The translations under genes and the position numbers were made by a program. Of a stretch of DNA of 36,058 bases, positions 6,403 through 15,496 are shown piece by piece. Every line of letters begins with the position of its first letter. The stretch's first letter is position 1. Source of the DNA: an uncultured Bacteroidales bacterium (GTDB lineage: Bacteria > Bacteroidota > Bacteroidia > Bacteroidales > Bacteroidaceae); the NCBI GenBank assembly GCA_902774275.1, contig CACYHN010000013.1:1-36058 (forward strand), in the 5' to 3' direction. The notes beneath the pieces were generated by a model. That model did not search any database. It saw only the letters and a list, made by a program, of their open reading frames with translations, and was not told the DNA's origin.

Positions 6403-8823
6403 ATGATACTTCATTATCTGAAAATGGCATTCCGCAGTCTGGGTAAGTACCGGATGCAGAATATAATCTCAATAGTAAGCCTTGCTGTAGCACTGTTCTG
6501 TTTCAGTATCAACATGTATGTAACCCGGTTCCTGATTCAAATGGACAGTTGGCTGGATGATCAGGTGGTTTTCCTGACGGATTCAAAAGGTGGCGGTTAT
6601 GTGGATTTTGACTTGGCAAAGGACGTTGCAAGCCAAAGGCCTGAAATAGAAGCTTTGGCACGTTTCGCTCCATATGCCCGCTCTTGGAAAAAGGCCGATG
6701 ATAAATCAATCACAGCTAATTCAGATTACTTCATCAGTGCTGATCCCGCAATGTTGGATGTCCTTGGGCTGAAGGTGAAAGCAGGTAACTGGCAATCCGT
6801 GCGTGACACCAAGGCAGAGCATTGTTTGGTGCTGTCTGAGTCTTTTGCCAGAAAACAATATGGCTCAGCCGATGCCGCTGTAGGTCAGGAGATTCTTATA
6901 GAAGAACTTGGAATCATTACAGTACAGGCGGTAGTACAAGACCTGCCATTTGCAAATTCCATAATGAATTTTGAATATGCAGCCGGCTGGATGTTCAGTA
7001 AAGACGACCACTACCTGACTCACCTTCACGGGCGTGCTTGGGTAAAATTGAAGGGTGGCATTGATCCTGAAACTTTCTGTAATACCTCATACTTAATCTG
7101 GCTTGATGACAGCAGGGCAATATCAGAGGACACCTATTACAATAACGGTAATCTGAATATAGGAGGCGGAATAAAAGCGGTCACAAAATCACCGGAAAAC
7201 AGTGACCTGGGCTTCTGGAAATTATCCTTGACCTTATTGCTATTGTCTCTACCCGGCATCCTGATACTGATAGTGGCATTGTTCAACTATTTCCATCTGC
7301 TTGTAAACAGCATTCTTTCCAACAGGAGAGAATATGCCTTAAGGCGTGTGCACGGAGCAAGCACTTCCGATATGTGGAAGATGGTAAGCACGCAGATAGT
7401 CATTGTAACCATCCTGACAGGCATCTTGAGTCTTTTCATAGCCCGGTTTGTCACTCCCATGATAAAAATTGCCGATTCACAAGGCCCCGGAGTGACAGAG
7501 TTCTTCATGGATACGAATGTCATACTTAAACATACACTGGAATACATAGTAATGCTGGTTGCCGCAGGCTTGCTGATAGCCTGGATAGCCATAACCCGAG
7601 TTAAGCAAGCAGATATGAGCGATTCCCTGAAACGCAGTTACAGCGGGCGCAACTTCATGTTAGGAGTCCAGCTTACTGTCGCTCAATTGATGATAACCAT
7701 ACTGGCGGCCATGTTCCTTAAGATGAAGTCAAATCTTACAGAGCCCTATTCATGGCTCAGCAAAGAGGACAAGACCTGCATAATAACTGACAGGAAATAT
7801 TACAGCAACAAAGATGAAATGGAACCTGAAATCTCATACCTGAAATCACTGCCGTATATTACACATGCCGTATGTATGTTCAACGAACATCTCAGAGGCA
7901 GTACGTTGAATACAGAATTCAATACCACCGGTTATTCTGAGGAAACGGATTGTTACAGGGTATTCATTGATCCTGAAATCATGGATATGCTAAGCATCCG
8001 GATCAATGAAGGACGTATGCCGATAAAATCAACTGAGATAATGGTTGATGACCTGTTCACTCAAAGATTCGGACTGGACATAGGCGATACTTTAAGAATC
8101 AAGGATTTCCTGAGGAATTATCCTGATGCCGGTTATGTTTATTCAGGTGATGAATTTGATTGGATACCCCTGGTTATAACTGGTCATATTGACAACCTGC
8201 TTGATAAAACCACAATCACGCCAGGAATATCCAGTGACAATCAGCCCTCAATATATTGCAATTGGAAAAACATAAGCGGATTCGTGGTTATACGATGCCT
8301 GCCAGGTCATCAGAAAGAGGCCAAGGAGGCTATTGCAAGATATCACGATCCCGATCATACAGAGGGAGATTTTTACGGAGAAATGTCACTCTATGACTAT
8401 ATGGACCAGAACAACTCCATATGGAACAGCATAGGTTTCATAGCATGGACAGTAGCCATCATAGCCTTCATAATCACTCTGCTGGGCGTATATTCAGCCA
8501 TATCGATTGACACCACCCGCCGCCGCAAAGAGATGGCCGTTCGCAAGATCAACGGCGCCAAGACACGTCAGATAACGATGCAGTTTGCCAACCTCTATGT
8601 AAAACTGTTTTTAATATCATCAGTGGTATCCATACCGCTCAGTGCCTTTATAATCAAGCAAGCAATCCTTAACGGCAGACCGCTTGAGAAAGGGACAGGT
8701 TATGTCATCCTTTTCTACCTGTTCATACTGGCAGTGATAGTGGCATTTGTATCACTTACCATAGGATTTAAGATACATCACATAGCACGTGAGAACCCTG
8801 CCGATGTAGTCAAGAGCGAGTAA
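6403..8823 (+). CDS. FtsX/MacB-type ABC transporter permease (double-length)
   Basis: An 806-residue inner membrane protein made of two FtsX-like halves. The first membrane segment (about 20-40) is followed by a large periplasmic MacB-PCD-like domain and three helices near 274-296, 326-350 and 376-396. The second half repeats this with helices near 417-441, 675-701, 726-751 and 765-790. The motifs NRREYALRRVHGAS and RRRKEMAVRKINGAK, located just after transmembrane segments, are the cytoplasmic coupling loops typical of this family. Such permeases work with a LolD/MacB-like ATPase, adaptor and TolC channel in mechanotransmission-type export. The adaptor and channel genes lie nearby; no ATPase gene is in the window. 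The 3' end overlaps the convergent gene by 14 bp. Confidence 0.9.
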   Translation: MILHYLKMAFRSLGKYRMQNIISIVSLAVALFCFSINMYVTRFLIQMDSWLDDQVVFLTDSKGGGYVDFDLAKDVASQRPEIEALARFAPYARSWKKADDKSITANSDYFISADPAMLDVLGLKVKAGNWQSVRDTKAEHCLVLSESFARKQYGSADAAVGQEILIEELGIITVQAVVQDLPFANSIMNFEYAAGWMFSKDDHYLTHLHGRAWVKLKGGIDPETFCNTSYLIWLDDSRAISEDTYYNNGNLNIGGGIKAVTKSPENSDLGFWKLSLTLLLLSLPGILILIVALFNYFHLLVNSILSNRREYALRRVHGASTSDMWKMVSTQIVIVTILTGILSLFIARFVTPMIKIADSQGPGVTEFFMDTNVILKHTLEYIVMLVAAGLLIAWIAITRVKQADMSDSLKRSYSGRNFMLGVQLTVAQLMITILAAMFLKMKSNLTEPYSWLSKEDKTCIITDRKYYSNKDEMEPEISYLKSLPYITHAVCMFNEHLRGSTLNTEFNTTGYSEETDCYRVFIDPEIMDMLSIRINEGRMPIKSTEIMVDDLFTQRFGLDIGDTLRIKDFLRNYPDAGYVYSGDEFDWIPLVITGHIDNLLDKTTITPGISSDNQPSIYCNWKNISGFVVIRCLPGHQKEAKEAIARYHDPDHTEGDFYGEMSLYDYMDQNNSIWNSIGFIAWTVAIIAFIITLLGVYSAISIDTTRRRKEMAVRKINGAKTRQITMQFANLYVKLFLISSVVSIPLSAFIIKQAILNGRPLEKGTGYVILFYLFILAVIVAFVSLTIGFKIHHIARENPADVVKSE

Positions 8824-9961
8824 TTGCGATGCACTCCATCTCTACCAGCCAACCCGGACGGCAGACGGAAGCCTGAACGATAACACGGGGGCAATCAGGG
8901 AGACGTTTGTCAAAAATATTCTTGACGACAGAATAATCGGCAGTATCACGCAGATAGATTATAATGGAGCCCACATCAGCAAAACCGCAACCGGCCTCAG
9001 AGAGCAGTACCTCCACGTTTTCAATCATGCGCTCACTCTGGCGTACTATATCCCCCTCATGGAGTATCTTGCCCTTATTATCTATGCTGGCTGTGCCTGA
9101 AATATATACGTGCTTGCGGTCAGGGTATTCCACTGCTGTACCGCGCTCAAACCTTACGCCATACTCTGACGTGCGGTTAAGATGGCTGGCACCGTACAGG
9201 TATCTTGCTTTGACTCCCGGCCCTGAGACCGCCACGGCATCAAGCATCACCTTGTTGTCATGGCTTTCTGTACGGCCCTCTATACCGGTGCTGGCAATGA
9301 AATGCGTATCAGATGTCAGTCCATGACGGTCAAATACCGTGTTCCGGCCATCAACCACGCCCTTGTAGTTTACATCTATGTTCTGAACAAAGAGCCAGGT
9401 ACGCATACAGTCCGATTCAAGAGTCAGCCCATTGGCAGCGAGACCGGCACTGAGTTCATCAAGCAGTGCGACAGTCTGGTTATATGAACCTTCCTTATCT
9501 GACAGACCACCCGTAAACCAATATTCGTCAATGCCTCTTTCAGTTACCTGCCACATCTTATCGTCTATACGACAGAGTTTTGCCGCCTGCCTGCACCACA
9601 CCATAGCGGCAATCTTGGTACCGTTCAGCGGGGCCTGCCCTATGATTGAAACCGGACAATCCACATCAAGGCGTTTACGCAGTATAGCCTCCTGATTGGC
9701 GGAATCGCTTAAAAAGAAACGCATAAATACCGGAGTACCCTCAGTTTCAACCACTTTCTTAAGATTTTCAAGAAGCGCATCAATCTGAGAGCTTATCGGC
9801 ATTAAAGTATCTGTCAATGACAGCACGGAAAATGATTCAGTCTGACACTTGCTGCCATCTGTGAACCATTTAGCGGTCTGGATAAGAATTTCCTTTCCGG
9901 AATATGATGAGTATTGCATCTGGTTTCTAAAATGTTGCGCGAATATAGTGTTTTTTATCAT
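8810..9961 (-). CDS. Two-domain RidA/YjgF-like protein, chorismatase (FkbO/Hyg5)-like
   Basis: Up to 383 residues. The C-terminal about 130 residues form a RidA/YjgF-type fold (KHVYISGTASIDNKGKILHEGDIVRQSERMIENVEVLLSEAGCGFADV...VIVQASVCRPGWLVEMECIA). The N-terminal two thirds contain a diverged, similar-sized unit (SIIGQAPLNGTKIAAMVW...LRTWLFV-like segment). This architecture is that of the chorismate-hydrolysing FkbO/Hyg5 group and its uncharacterised relatives; catalytic activity is not shown here. ATG at 9961 gives the longest product, but ATG at 9919 (MQYSSYSG) is equally plausible because a possible -7 box, TATATTCG, lies between them. The gene overlaps the permease end by 14 bp. Confidence 0.7.
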   Translation of the reverse strand: MIKNTIFAQHFRNQMQYSSYSGKEILIQTAKWFTDGSKCQTESFSVLSLTDTLMPISSQIDALLENLKKVVETEGTPVFMRFFLSDSANQEAILRKRLDVDCPVSIIGQAPLNGTKIAAMVWCRQAAKLCRIDDKMWQVTERGIDEYWFTGGLSDKEGSYNQTVALLDELSAGLAANGLTLESDCMRTWLFVQNIDVNYKGVVDGRNTVFDRHGLTSDTHFIASTGIEGRTESHDNKVMLDAVAVSGPGVKARYLYGASHLNRTSEYGVRFERGTAVEYPDRKHVYISGTASIDNKGKILHEGDIVRQSERMIENVEVLLSEAGCGFADVGSIIIYLRDTADYSVVKNIFDKRLPDCPRVIVQASVCRPGWLVEMECIAITRS

Positions 9962-9998
9962 TATTTAAAAATACTCACTAATAACTATCAGTTTCACT

Positions 9999-10029
9999 TG
10001 ACAAAAAAAAACGCTTTTCATACATTTGC
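9999..10029 (+). promoter_or_regulatory. Promoter of the recJ operon
   Basis: TTG of CACTTGAC (9999-10001) and the -7 box TACATTTG (10022-10029) are separated by 20 nt. Transcription should start near 10036, leaving a leader of about 100 nt before recJ. Confidence 0.7.
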
Positions 10030-10045
10030 AATTTGGAACAAACCG

Positions 10046-10095
10046 GTCTTTTCTGCGACACCCCGCAATTTAGGGAGCAAGAGATGAAAAGACCA
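10046..10095 (+). promoter_or_regulatory. Structured 5' leader of recJ
   Basis: GGTCTTTTC (10046-10054) pairs perfectly with GAAAAGACC (10087-10095). The enclosed 32 nt can add TGC/GCA and CCC/GGG pairs, giving a branched or bulged hairpin. It lies entirely between the predicted transcription start and the recJ ATG. It was not recognised as a known riboswitch. A short out-of-frame ATG at 10084 falls at its 3' side. Confidence 0.45.
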
Positions 10096-10138
10096 CATAA
10101 AATACTCAATATGAATAAAATAAAAAATAACATAAATA

Positions 10139-11872
10139 ATGAACTTCAGATGGAACTATGTGCCCCCCACCCCAGAGATGACAGAGGCAGCCAATGAGTT
10201 ATCAAAGGCTGTCGGGATAAGTCCCATACTCTGCAGGCTTCTGATTGAGAGAGGCATAACGAACAAGACCGAAGTACAGAAATTTTTCAACCCGCAACTG
10301 AACGAACTGCTTGACCCTTGGCTCATGGATGACATGGACAAGGCGGTAGCACGTATCAACAGCGCCATAGAGCGTGGCGAGCGCATTCTGGTTTACGGTG
10401 ATTATGATGTTGACGGCACCACTGCCGTAGCGTTGGTCTATAACTTCCTTAAAAGGGATTATGACAACCTTGACTACTACATTCCTGACCGCTACAATGA
10501 GGGTTACGGAGTGTCAGAGCAGGGTGTGGATTACGCCTATGAGACAGGCGTAAAGCTGGTTATTGTGCTTGACTGCGGCATCAAGGCTATTCAGGAGATA
10601 GCATACGCCAAGGAGAAAGGCATTGACTTCATTGTATGTGACCACCATGTACCTGATGATGAACTTCCCCCTGCAGTAGCCATCCTGAACGCCAAGCGCT
10701 TTGACTCCACATATCCTTTCAAACACCTCTCAGGTTGCGGTGTAGGATTCAAGCTGATGCAGGCATACGCACTTGACAACGGCATACCGTTCAGCGAACT
10801 GCTGCCCAGCCTGGATCTGGTGGCAGTGAGCACCGCATCAGACATAGTGCCCATCATGGGTGAGAACCGTGTGCTTACGCACTATGGCCTGGAACAGCTC
10901 AACAGCAACCCTAGTACTGGCTTGAAAGCAATCATTCAGGTTTGCAAACTGTCAGACAAGAACCTGACCATAAACGATATCGTATTCAAGATTGGGCCGC
11001 GCCTGAATGCCGCCGGACGTATGAGCAGCGGTAAGAAAGCCGTTGACCTGATGGTTGAGAAAGACTTTAACCGCGCCCTTGAACTGGCTGAGAACATAGA
11101 CAAGGAGAATGATGACCGCAAGAAGGATGACAAGGAGATGACTGAGGAGGCCAATGAGATTGTCACCAACCTTGAGGACGGCGAGAACCGCCATGCAATA
11201 GTTCTCTATAATGAAAACTGGAAACGCGGTGTGATAGGCATTGTGGCATCACGTCTTACCGAGGTGTTCTACAAGCCCGCCGTGGTGCTTACCAAGACCG
11301 GAAATCTGGCCACAGGTTCTGCACGCTCCGTATCGGGATTTGATGTTTACAAAGCTATTGAAAGCTGCAAGGATCTGCTTGAGAATTTTGGCGGACACAC
11401 GTATGCTGCCGGCCTCTCACTTAAGGTAGAGAATGTAGAGGAGTTCAAGCGTCGTTTTGAGGAGTATGTGTCAAACCATATCGAACCGGACCAGATAGAG
11501 GCCTCTATTGACATTAACGCCGACCTGGATTTCAAGGATATCACGCCCAAGTTTTTCCGTGACCTCAAGAAATTCCAGCCCTTTGGTCCTGACAACAGCA
11601 AGCCGGTATTCCGCACCCGCAATGTCTATGACTACGGTACCAGCAAGGTAGTGGGTCGCGGACATGAACATATCAAACTTGAACTGATAGACAGCAAGAG
11701 CGGACATCCGCTCAACGGAATTGCCTTTGGGCAGAGTTCATACGTGAGCTATATCAAGACCAAGAAGTCTTTTGACATATGCTACACCATTGAGGAGAAC
11801 AACTTCAAGCAGGGTGACATTCTGCTCCAGATTGAGAGCATCAAGCCAAATTCACCTGAACAAAAAGCCTGA
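10139..11872 (+). CDS. recJ: Single-stranded-DNA-specific exonuclease RecJ
   Basis: A 577-residue DHH-superfamily nuclease. Visible metal-binding motifs are VYGDYDVDGTTA (about residues 84-95), VLDCG (about 142-146) and VCDHHVPDDE (about 166-175). The later GGHTYAAGLSL is the DHHA1 motif, followed by an OB-like C-terminal domain (PFGPDNSKPVF...). RecJ degrades single-stranded DNA 5' to 3' and acts with RecQ in RecF-pathway repair and in mismatch and base-excision repair. Fittingly, recQ follows 10 nt downstream. Length is normal for Bacteroidetes RecJ. It is the first gene of a four-gene operon. Confidence 0.95.
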   Translation: MNFRWNYVPPTPEMTEAANELSKAVGISPILCRLLIERGITNKTEVQKFFNPQLNELLDPWLMDDMDKAVARINSAIERGERILVYGDYDVDGTTAVALVYNFLKRDYDNLDYYIPDRYNEGYGVSEQGVDYAYETGVKLVIVLDCGIKAIQEIAYAKEKGIDFIVCDHHVPDDELPPAVAILNAKRFDSTYPFKHLSGCGVGFKLMQAYALDNGIPFSELLPSLDLVAVSTASDIVPIMGENRVLTHYGLEQLNSNPSTGLKAIIQVCKLSDKNLTINDIVFKIGPRLNAAGRMSSGKKAVDLMVEKDFNRALELAENIDKENDDRKKDDKEMTEEANEIVTNLEDGENRHAIVLYNENWKRGVIGIVASRLTEVFYKPAVVLTKTGNLATGSARSVSGFDVYKAIESCKDLLENFGGHTYAAGLSLKVENVEEFKRRFEEYVSNHIEPDQIEASIDINADLDFKDITPKFFRDLKKFQPFGPDNSKPVFRTRNVYDYGTSKVVGRGHEHIKLELIDSKSGHPLNGIAFGQSSYVSYIKTKKSFDICYTIEENNFKQGDILLQIESIKPNSPEQKA

Positions 11873-11882
11873 CGGCCCATCT

Positions 11883-13775
11883 ATGAGCTACCTGGAGATA
11901 CTTAAGAAGTACTGGGGCTACGACAGTTTCCGGGGCATCCAGGAGCAGATCATAGAGAGCATAGGCAGTGGCCGTGACACTCTTGGGCTTATGCCCACGG
12001 GAGGCGGCAAGAGCATTACATTCCAAGTACCGGCCTTGGCAATGGATGGTGTCTGCCTAGTCATCACACCCTTGATTGCGCTCATGAAAGACCAGGTGCG
12101 CATACTGCGTGAGCACGGCATCAAGGCTGCCGCCATACATACCGGAATGAAACGTGAGGAGATAATCACGATTATGGAGAACTGCATATTCGGCGGTTAC
12201 AAGTTCCTGTACGTATCACCCGAGCGCCTCTCATCAGAACTGTTCAGGACAAAACTAAGGCATCTCAAGATCTGCCTGCTTACGGTAGATGAATCACACT
12301 GCATATCACAGTGGGGTTATGATTTCCGCCCCTCTTATCTCAACATAGCCGATATCCGCAAGGAATTGCCCGGCGTCCCTGTACTGGCACTCACTGCCAC
12401 CGCCACCCCGCAGGTGACCGATGACATTCAGGATAAACTGGGGTTCAGGGAGAAGAACGTGATACGAATGAGCTTCTACAGGGAGAACCTCTCTTACGTG
12501 GTACGCAAGACGGAGAACAAGCTGATGGAACTCAAGCACATACTGGAACGCGTACCGGGCTCCGGAATCGTCTATGTGCGTAACCGTGCAGCGACCAAGG
12601 AGACGGCCGATTTCCTGAACGCAGAGGGCATACCTGCCACATTCTATCACGCCGGCCTGGACCAGGTGGTCAAGGACGAGCGCCAGAAAGCCTGGACTCA
12701 AGACCGCTATCGCGTGGTTGTGGCTACCAATGCTTTCGGTATGGGCATAGACAAGCCTGATGTCCGCACCGTCATTCATCTTGATATTCCCAGCTCCATA
12801 GAGGCTTATTTCCAGGAGGCAGGGCGCGCCGGTCGCGACGGACTGCGCTCATACGCCGTGCTGCTGCACTCACCGGGCGACAAACGCACTGTTAGCAAAC
12901 GCATATCGGACTCATTCCCAAAGGAGGAGTACATCCGTGACGTCTATGAGAAATTGGGATTCTATCATGAGATGGCTGTCGGTGACGGCCGCGGCTGCAC
13001 ATATGCCTTCTCATTAGGTGAATTCTGCCAGCATTATATGCTGCCCGTAATACCCACTGACAGCGCCTTACGCATCCTTACGCGAATGGGCTACATAGAG
13101 TATGTGGATGAGATGGATTACTCAGCCCGACTACTCTTTACAGCCACACGCGATGACCTGTACCGGCTACATCAGGATAAGGTTACAGAGGATGTAATGA
13201 ATATAATTCTCAGACTCTACAGCGGCATATTCACTGATTACGCATACATAGACGAACACCTTATCTGCACAAGAGCCGGGATTGACCGCGAAAAGCTATA
13301 TACAACGCTCATGAACCTGCAGAGCCAGGGGGTTGTGAGATATGTACCTGAAAGACGTACACCGGTCATAACCTGGACAAGGGAACGGATAGAGACTAGT
13401 CTGCTCTATTTTGACCCCGAGGTTTACCGCCAGCGAAAAGAAGAGTTCAAGGAGAGAATAGGCGCCATGATGGAATATGTTACCCGTGAAACCGGATGCC
13501 GTAGCGCAATGCTGCTAAAATATTTTGGCGAGCATCAGAAGAAGCCCTGCCTTTGCTGTGACCTGTGTCAGGAAAAGATTCAGGGGGATCTTACCCGGGG
13601 TGAACGCGATGCCATAATGGGAGACGTGCTTGACACATTCCACTCCAACCCCAATAATCCACAGAAAGTATATTCACTGCCATACGACAGAAAAAAGATA
13701 GATACAGTCCTGCATTATATGGTCAATGAGGGCCATATCCTGATGAAGGACGGAAAAGTTTTTGCTCAAAAATGA
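11883..13775 (+). CDS. recQ: ATP-dependent DNA helicase RecQ
   Basis: A 630-residue 3'-5' superfamily 2 helicase. It shows the Walker A motif MPTGGGKS, the DEAH-type box VDESHCISQWGYDFRP, SALTATAT-type motif III (LALTATATP), and motif VI QEAGRAGRDG. A RecQ-C-terminal zinc site has Cys in ETGCRSAM and then CLCCDLC, followed by a winged-helix region. A C-terminal HRDC domain is not evident. ATG at 11883 (MSYLEILKKYWGYDSFRGIQ) is chosen. A longer in-frame start at 11772 would add residues encoded inside recJ and not typical of the family. It lies 10 nt after recJ, and its stop overlaps the next start (ATGA). Confidence 0.95.
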   Translation: MSYLEILKKYWGYDSFRGIQEQIIESIGSGRDTLGLMPTGGGKSITFQVPALAMDGVCLVITPLIALMKDQVRILREHGIKAAAIHTGMKREEIITIMENCIFGGYKFLYVSPERLSSELFRTKLRHLKICLLTVDESHCISQWGYDFRPSYLNIADIRKELPGVPVLALTATATPQVTDDIQDKLGFREKNVIRMSFYRENLSYVVRKTENKLMELKHILERVPGSGIVYVRNRAATKETADFLNAEGIPATFYHAGLDQVVKDERQKAWTQDRYRVVVATNAFGMGIDKPDVRTVIHLDIPSSIEAYFQEAGRAGRDGLRSYAVLLHSPGDKRTVSKRISDSFPKEEYIRDVYEKLGFYHEMAVGDGRGCTYAFSLGEFCQHYMLPVIPTDSALRILTRMGYIEYVDEMDYSARLLFTATRDDLYRLHQDKVTEDVMNIILRLYSGIFTDYAYIDEHLICTRAGIDREKLYTTLMNLQSQGVVRYVPERRTPVITWTRERIETSLLYFDPEVYRQRKEEFKERIGAMMEYVTRETGCRSAMLLKYFGEHQKKPCLCCDLCQEKIQGDLTRGERDAIMGDVLDTFHSNPNNPQKVYSLPYDRKKIDTVLHYMVNEGHILMKDGKVFAQK

Positions 13776-14845
13776 TTGACATAAAGAAAATAGGACTTCT
13801 TGATGCCCAGCCGGGCCGATGCGCCATGATAGCAGGTCCCTGCAGCGCTGAATCCGAAACTCAAGTATTGGACTGTGCCCGTAGCCTGGCCAGTCTTGGA
13901 GTGAAAGTGTTCCGCGCCGGAGTATGGAAACCACGTACCAGGCCAGGCAATTTTGAAGGTTCAGGATTGCAGGCGTTACAGTGGTTACAGTCTGTCAAGT
14001 CCGAGACAGGAATGGCTGTCACCACAGAAGTGGCCAATGCCCGCCATGTGGAGGATGCCCTCAAAAGCGGTATTGACATGGTATGGATTGGCGCCCGCAC
14101 CACCACAAGTCCGTTCGCCGTACAGGAGATAGCCGATGCTCTGCGTGGCACCGACGTACCCGTGCTGGTAAAGAACCCCATCAATGCGGAACTGGAGCTA
14201 TGGATAGGTGCATTTGAACGTCTTGCAGGGGCTGGTGTGACACATTTGGCCGCCATACACCGCGGTTTCAGCTCATACGGAGAGCGCATATACCGTTATT
14301 CCCCTCAGTGGCAGATCCCCATTGAACTGCGCCGCCGCATTCCAGGGTTGCCCATACTGTGCGATCCCAGCCACATGTCAGGCCGCCGCGACCTGGTGGC
14401 ACCTCTTTCACAGATGGCACTTGACATGAAGGCCGACGGTCTCTTTATCGAGGTTCATCCTGACCCTGAGCATGCACTGAGCGACAAGAAGCAACAGCTT
14501 ACTCCGACAGAGTTCCAGGAACTGGCCGGAAAGCTTATCCGGCATCGTGAACCGAAACAGGCTGACCTCAAGTTTATGAAGCCTTATCGGGAGCAACTTG
14601 AAGAGATAGACCTCAAGCTCATACATGACCTGGCTGAAAGGTTCCGCATAACGGGCAGCATAGGTGATTACAAGAACCTGCATAACCTTGCCATCCTGCA
14701 GCCTGACCGCTACAACACAATATCAGAAATACTTGTGAGTGAAGGCAGCAGGCACGGCCTTGATGAGAACTTCATACGTCTTCTTTTTGAAACCATTCAC
14801 GCTGAAAGCATCAGATGTCAAATTGAAAACAAACATACAAAATGA
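13772..14845 (+). CDS. Bifunctional DAHP synthase / chorismate mutase
   Basis: A 357-residue fusion. Residues about 1-260 are a type I-beta (KDO8PS-like) 3-deoxy-7-phosphoheptulonate synthase with IAGPCSAES, GVWKPRTRPGNFEG, LVKNP, ILCDPSHMSG and EVHPDPEHALSDKKQQL. Residues about 265-357 are an AroQ-type chorismate mutase helix bundle (REQLEEIDLKLIHDLAERFRITGSIGDYK... ending FETIHAESIRCQ). It condenses PEP with erythrose-4-phosphate at the shikimate entry and converts chorismate to prephenate, a combination that usually allows feedback control. The start codon overlaps the recQ stop, so an aromatic amino acid enzyme is embedded in a DNA repair operon. The chorismatase-like gene at 8810-9961 acts on the same metabolite class, perhaps by coincidence. 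Confidence 0.93.
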   Translation: MIDIKKIGLLDAQPGRCAMIAGPCSAESETQVLDCARSLASLGVKVFRAGVWKPRTRPGNFEGSGLQALQWLQSVKSETGMAVTTEVANARHVEDALKSGIDMVWIGARTTTSPFAVQEIADALRGTDVPVLVKNPINAELELWIGAFERLAGAGVTHLAAIHRGFSSYGERIYRYSPQWQIPIELRRRIPGLPILCDPSHMSGRRDLVAPLSQMALDMKADGLFIEVHPDPEHALSDKKQQLTPTEFQELAGKLIRHREPKQADLKFMKPYREQLEEIDLKLIHDLAERFRITGSIGDYKNLHNLAILQPDRYNTISEILVSEGSRHGLDENFIRLLFETIHAESIRCQIENKHTK

Positions 14846-15486
14846 AAAAAAGTACATTTTTACTGATGTCAGTCATAGCATTGACACTCATTGCCTGCAA
14901 GAGTGAACCTGTACGAGTAGCCTGCGTTGGTGACAGCATTACTTACGGCCACGGTATCAAGGACCGCCTTCACGATGCATATCCCGGTGTGCTCAGTTCC
15001 ATGCTGGGTGAGAAATATGACGTACGTAATTTTGGTGTAAGCGGTACCACGACCATGATGGGTACAGATATGCCGTACATGAACGAGCAGGCCTACAAGG
15101 ATGCACTGGAGTTCAATCCTCAGATTGTAACTATAAAGCTTGGCACCAATGACAGCAAGCCTTACAACTGGAAGGAGCAGGAGCATTTCAAGCAGGACCT
15201 CAAGACACTGATTGAGTCATTCCGCGCTCTCCCCTCCAAGCCCAAGATATGGCTCTGTCTGCCCGTACCTGCATACGGCCATGCATGGAGTATCAATGAC
15301 AGCATCATCTACAATGGCGTCATTCCTTATATCAAGGAGGTAGCCCAAGAGGAAAGCCTCTCTCTTATAGACCTCAACACTCCATTCCAGGGCAAGAAAC
15401 AGTATTTCCCTGACACCATCCATCCCAATGAGGAGGGTGAGAAGATGATTGCGGATATTATTTTTGAGAAGGTTTTCAAAAAGTGA
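14842..15486 (+). CDS. SGNH/GDSL-family hydrolase lipoprotein
   Basis: A 214-residue protein with a lipoprotein signal (MKKSTFLLMSVIALTLIAC, lipobox ending at Cys19) and a complete SGNH catalytic core. The nucleophile block is GDSITYG, the oxyanion Gly lies in the NFGVSGTT region, block III is LGTNDSK, and the catalytic Asp/His is in PDTIHPNEEG. Such envelope esterases typically remove acetyl or acyl groups from carbohydrates, and several close types act on plant or host glycans. The substrate is not visible. Its ATG overlaps the stop of the DAHP synthase gene (ATGA), so it is translationally coupled and ends the recJ operon, 10 bp from a convergent antiporter gene. Confidence 0.85.
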   Translation: MKKSTFLLMSVIALTLIACKSEPVRVACVGDSITYGHGIKDRLHDAYPGVLSSMLGEKYDVRNFGVSGTTTMMGTDMPYMNEQAYKDALEFNPQIVTIKLGTNDSKPYNWKEQEHFKQDLKTLIESFRALPSKPKIWLCLPVPAYGHAWSINDSIIYNGVIPYIKEVAQEESLSLIDLNTPFQGKKQYFPDTIHPNEEGEKMIADIIFEKVFKK

Positions 15487-15496
15487 CCCATTAGGG

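Noticed and set aside
11772-11882. 37-residue N-terminal extension of RecQ inside recJ
   Set aside because: The extension is out-of-frame recJ sequence; RecQ homology starts at MSYLEILKKYWGYDSFRG.
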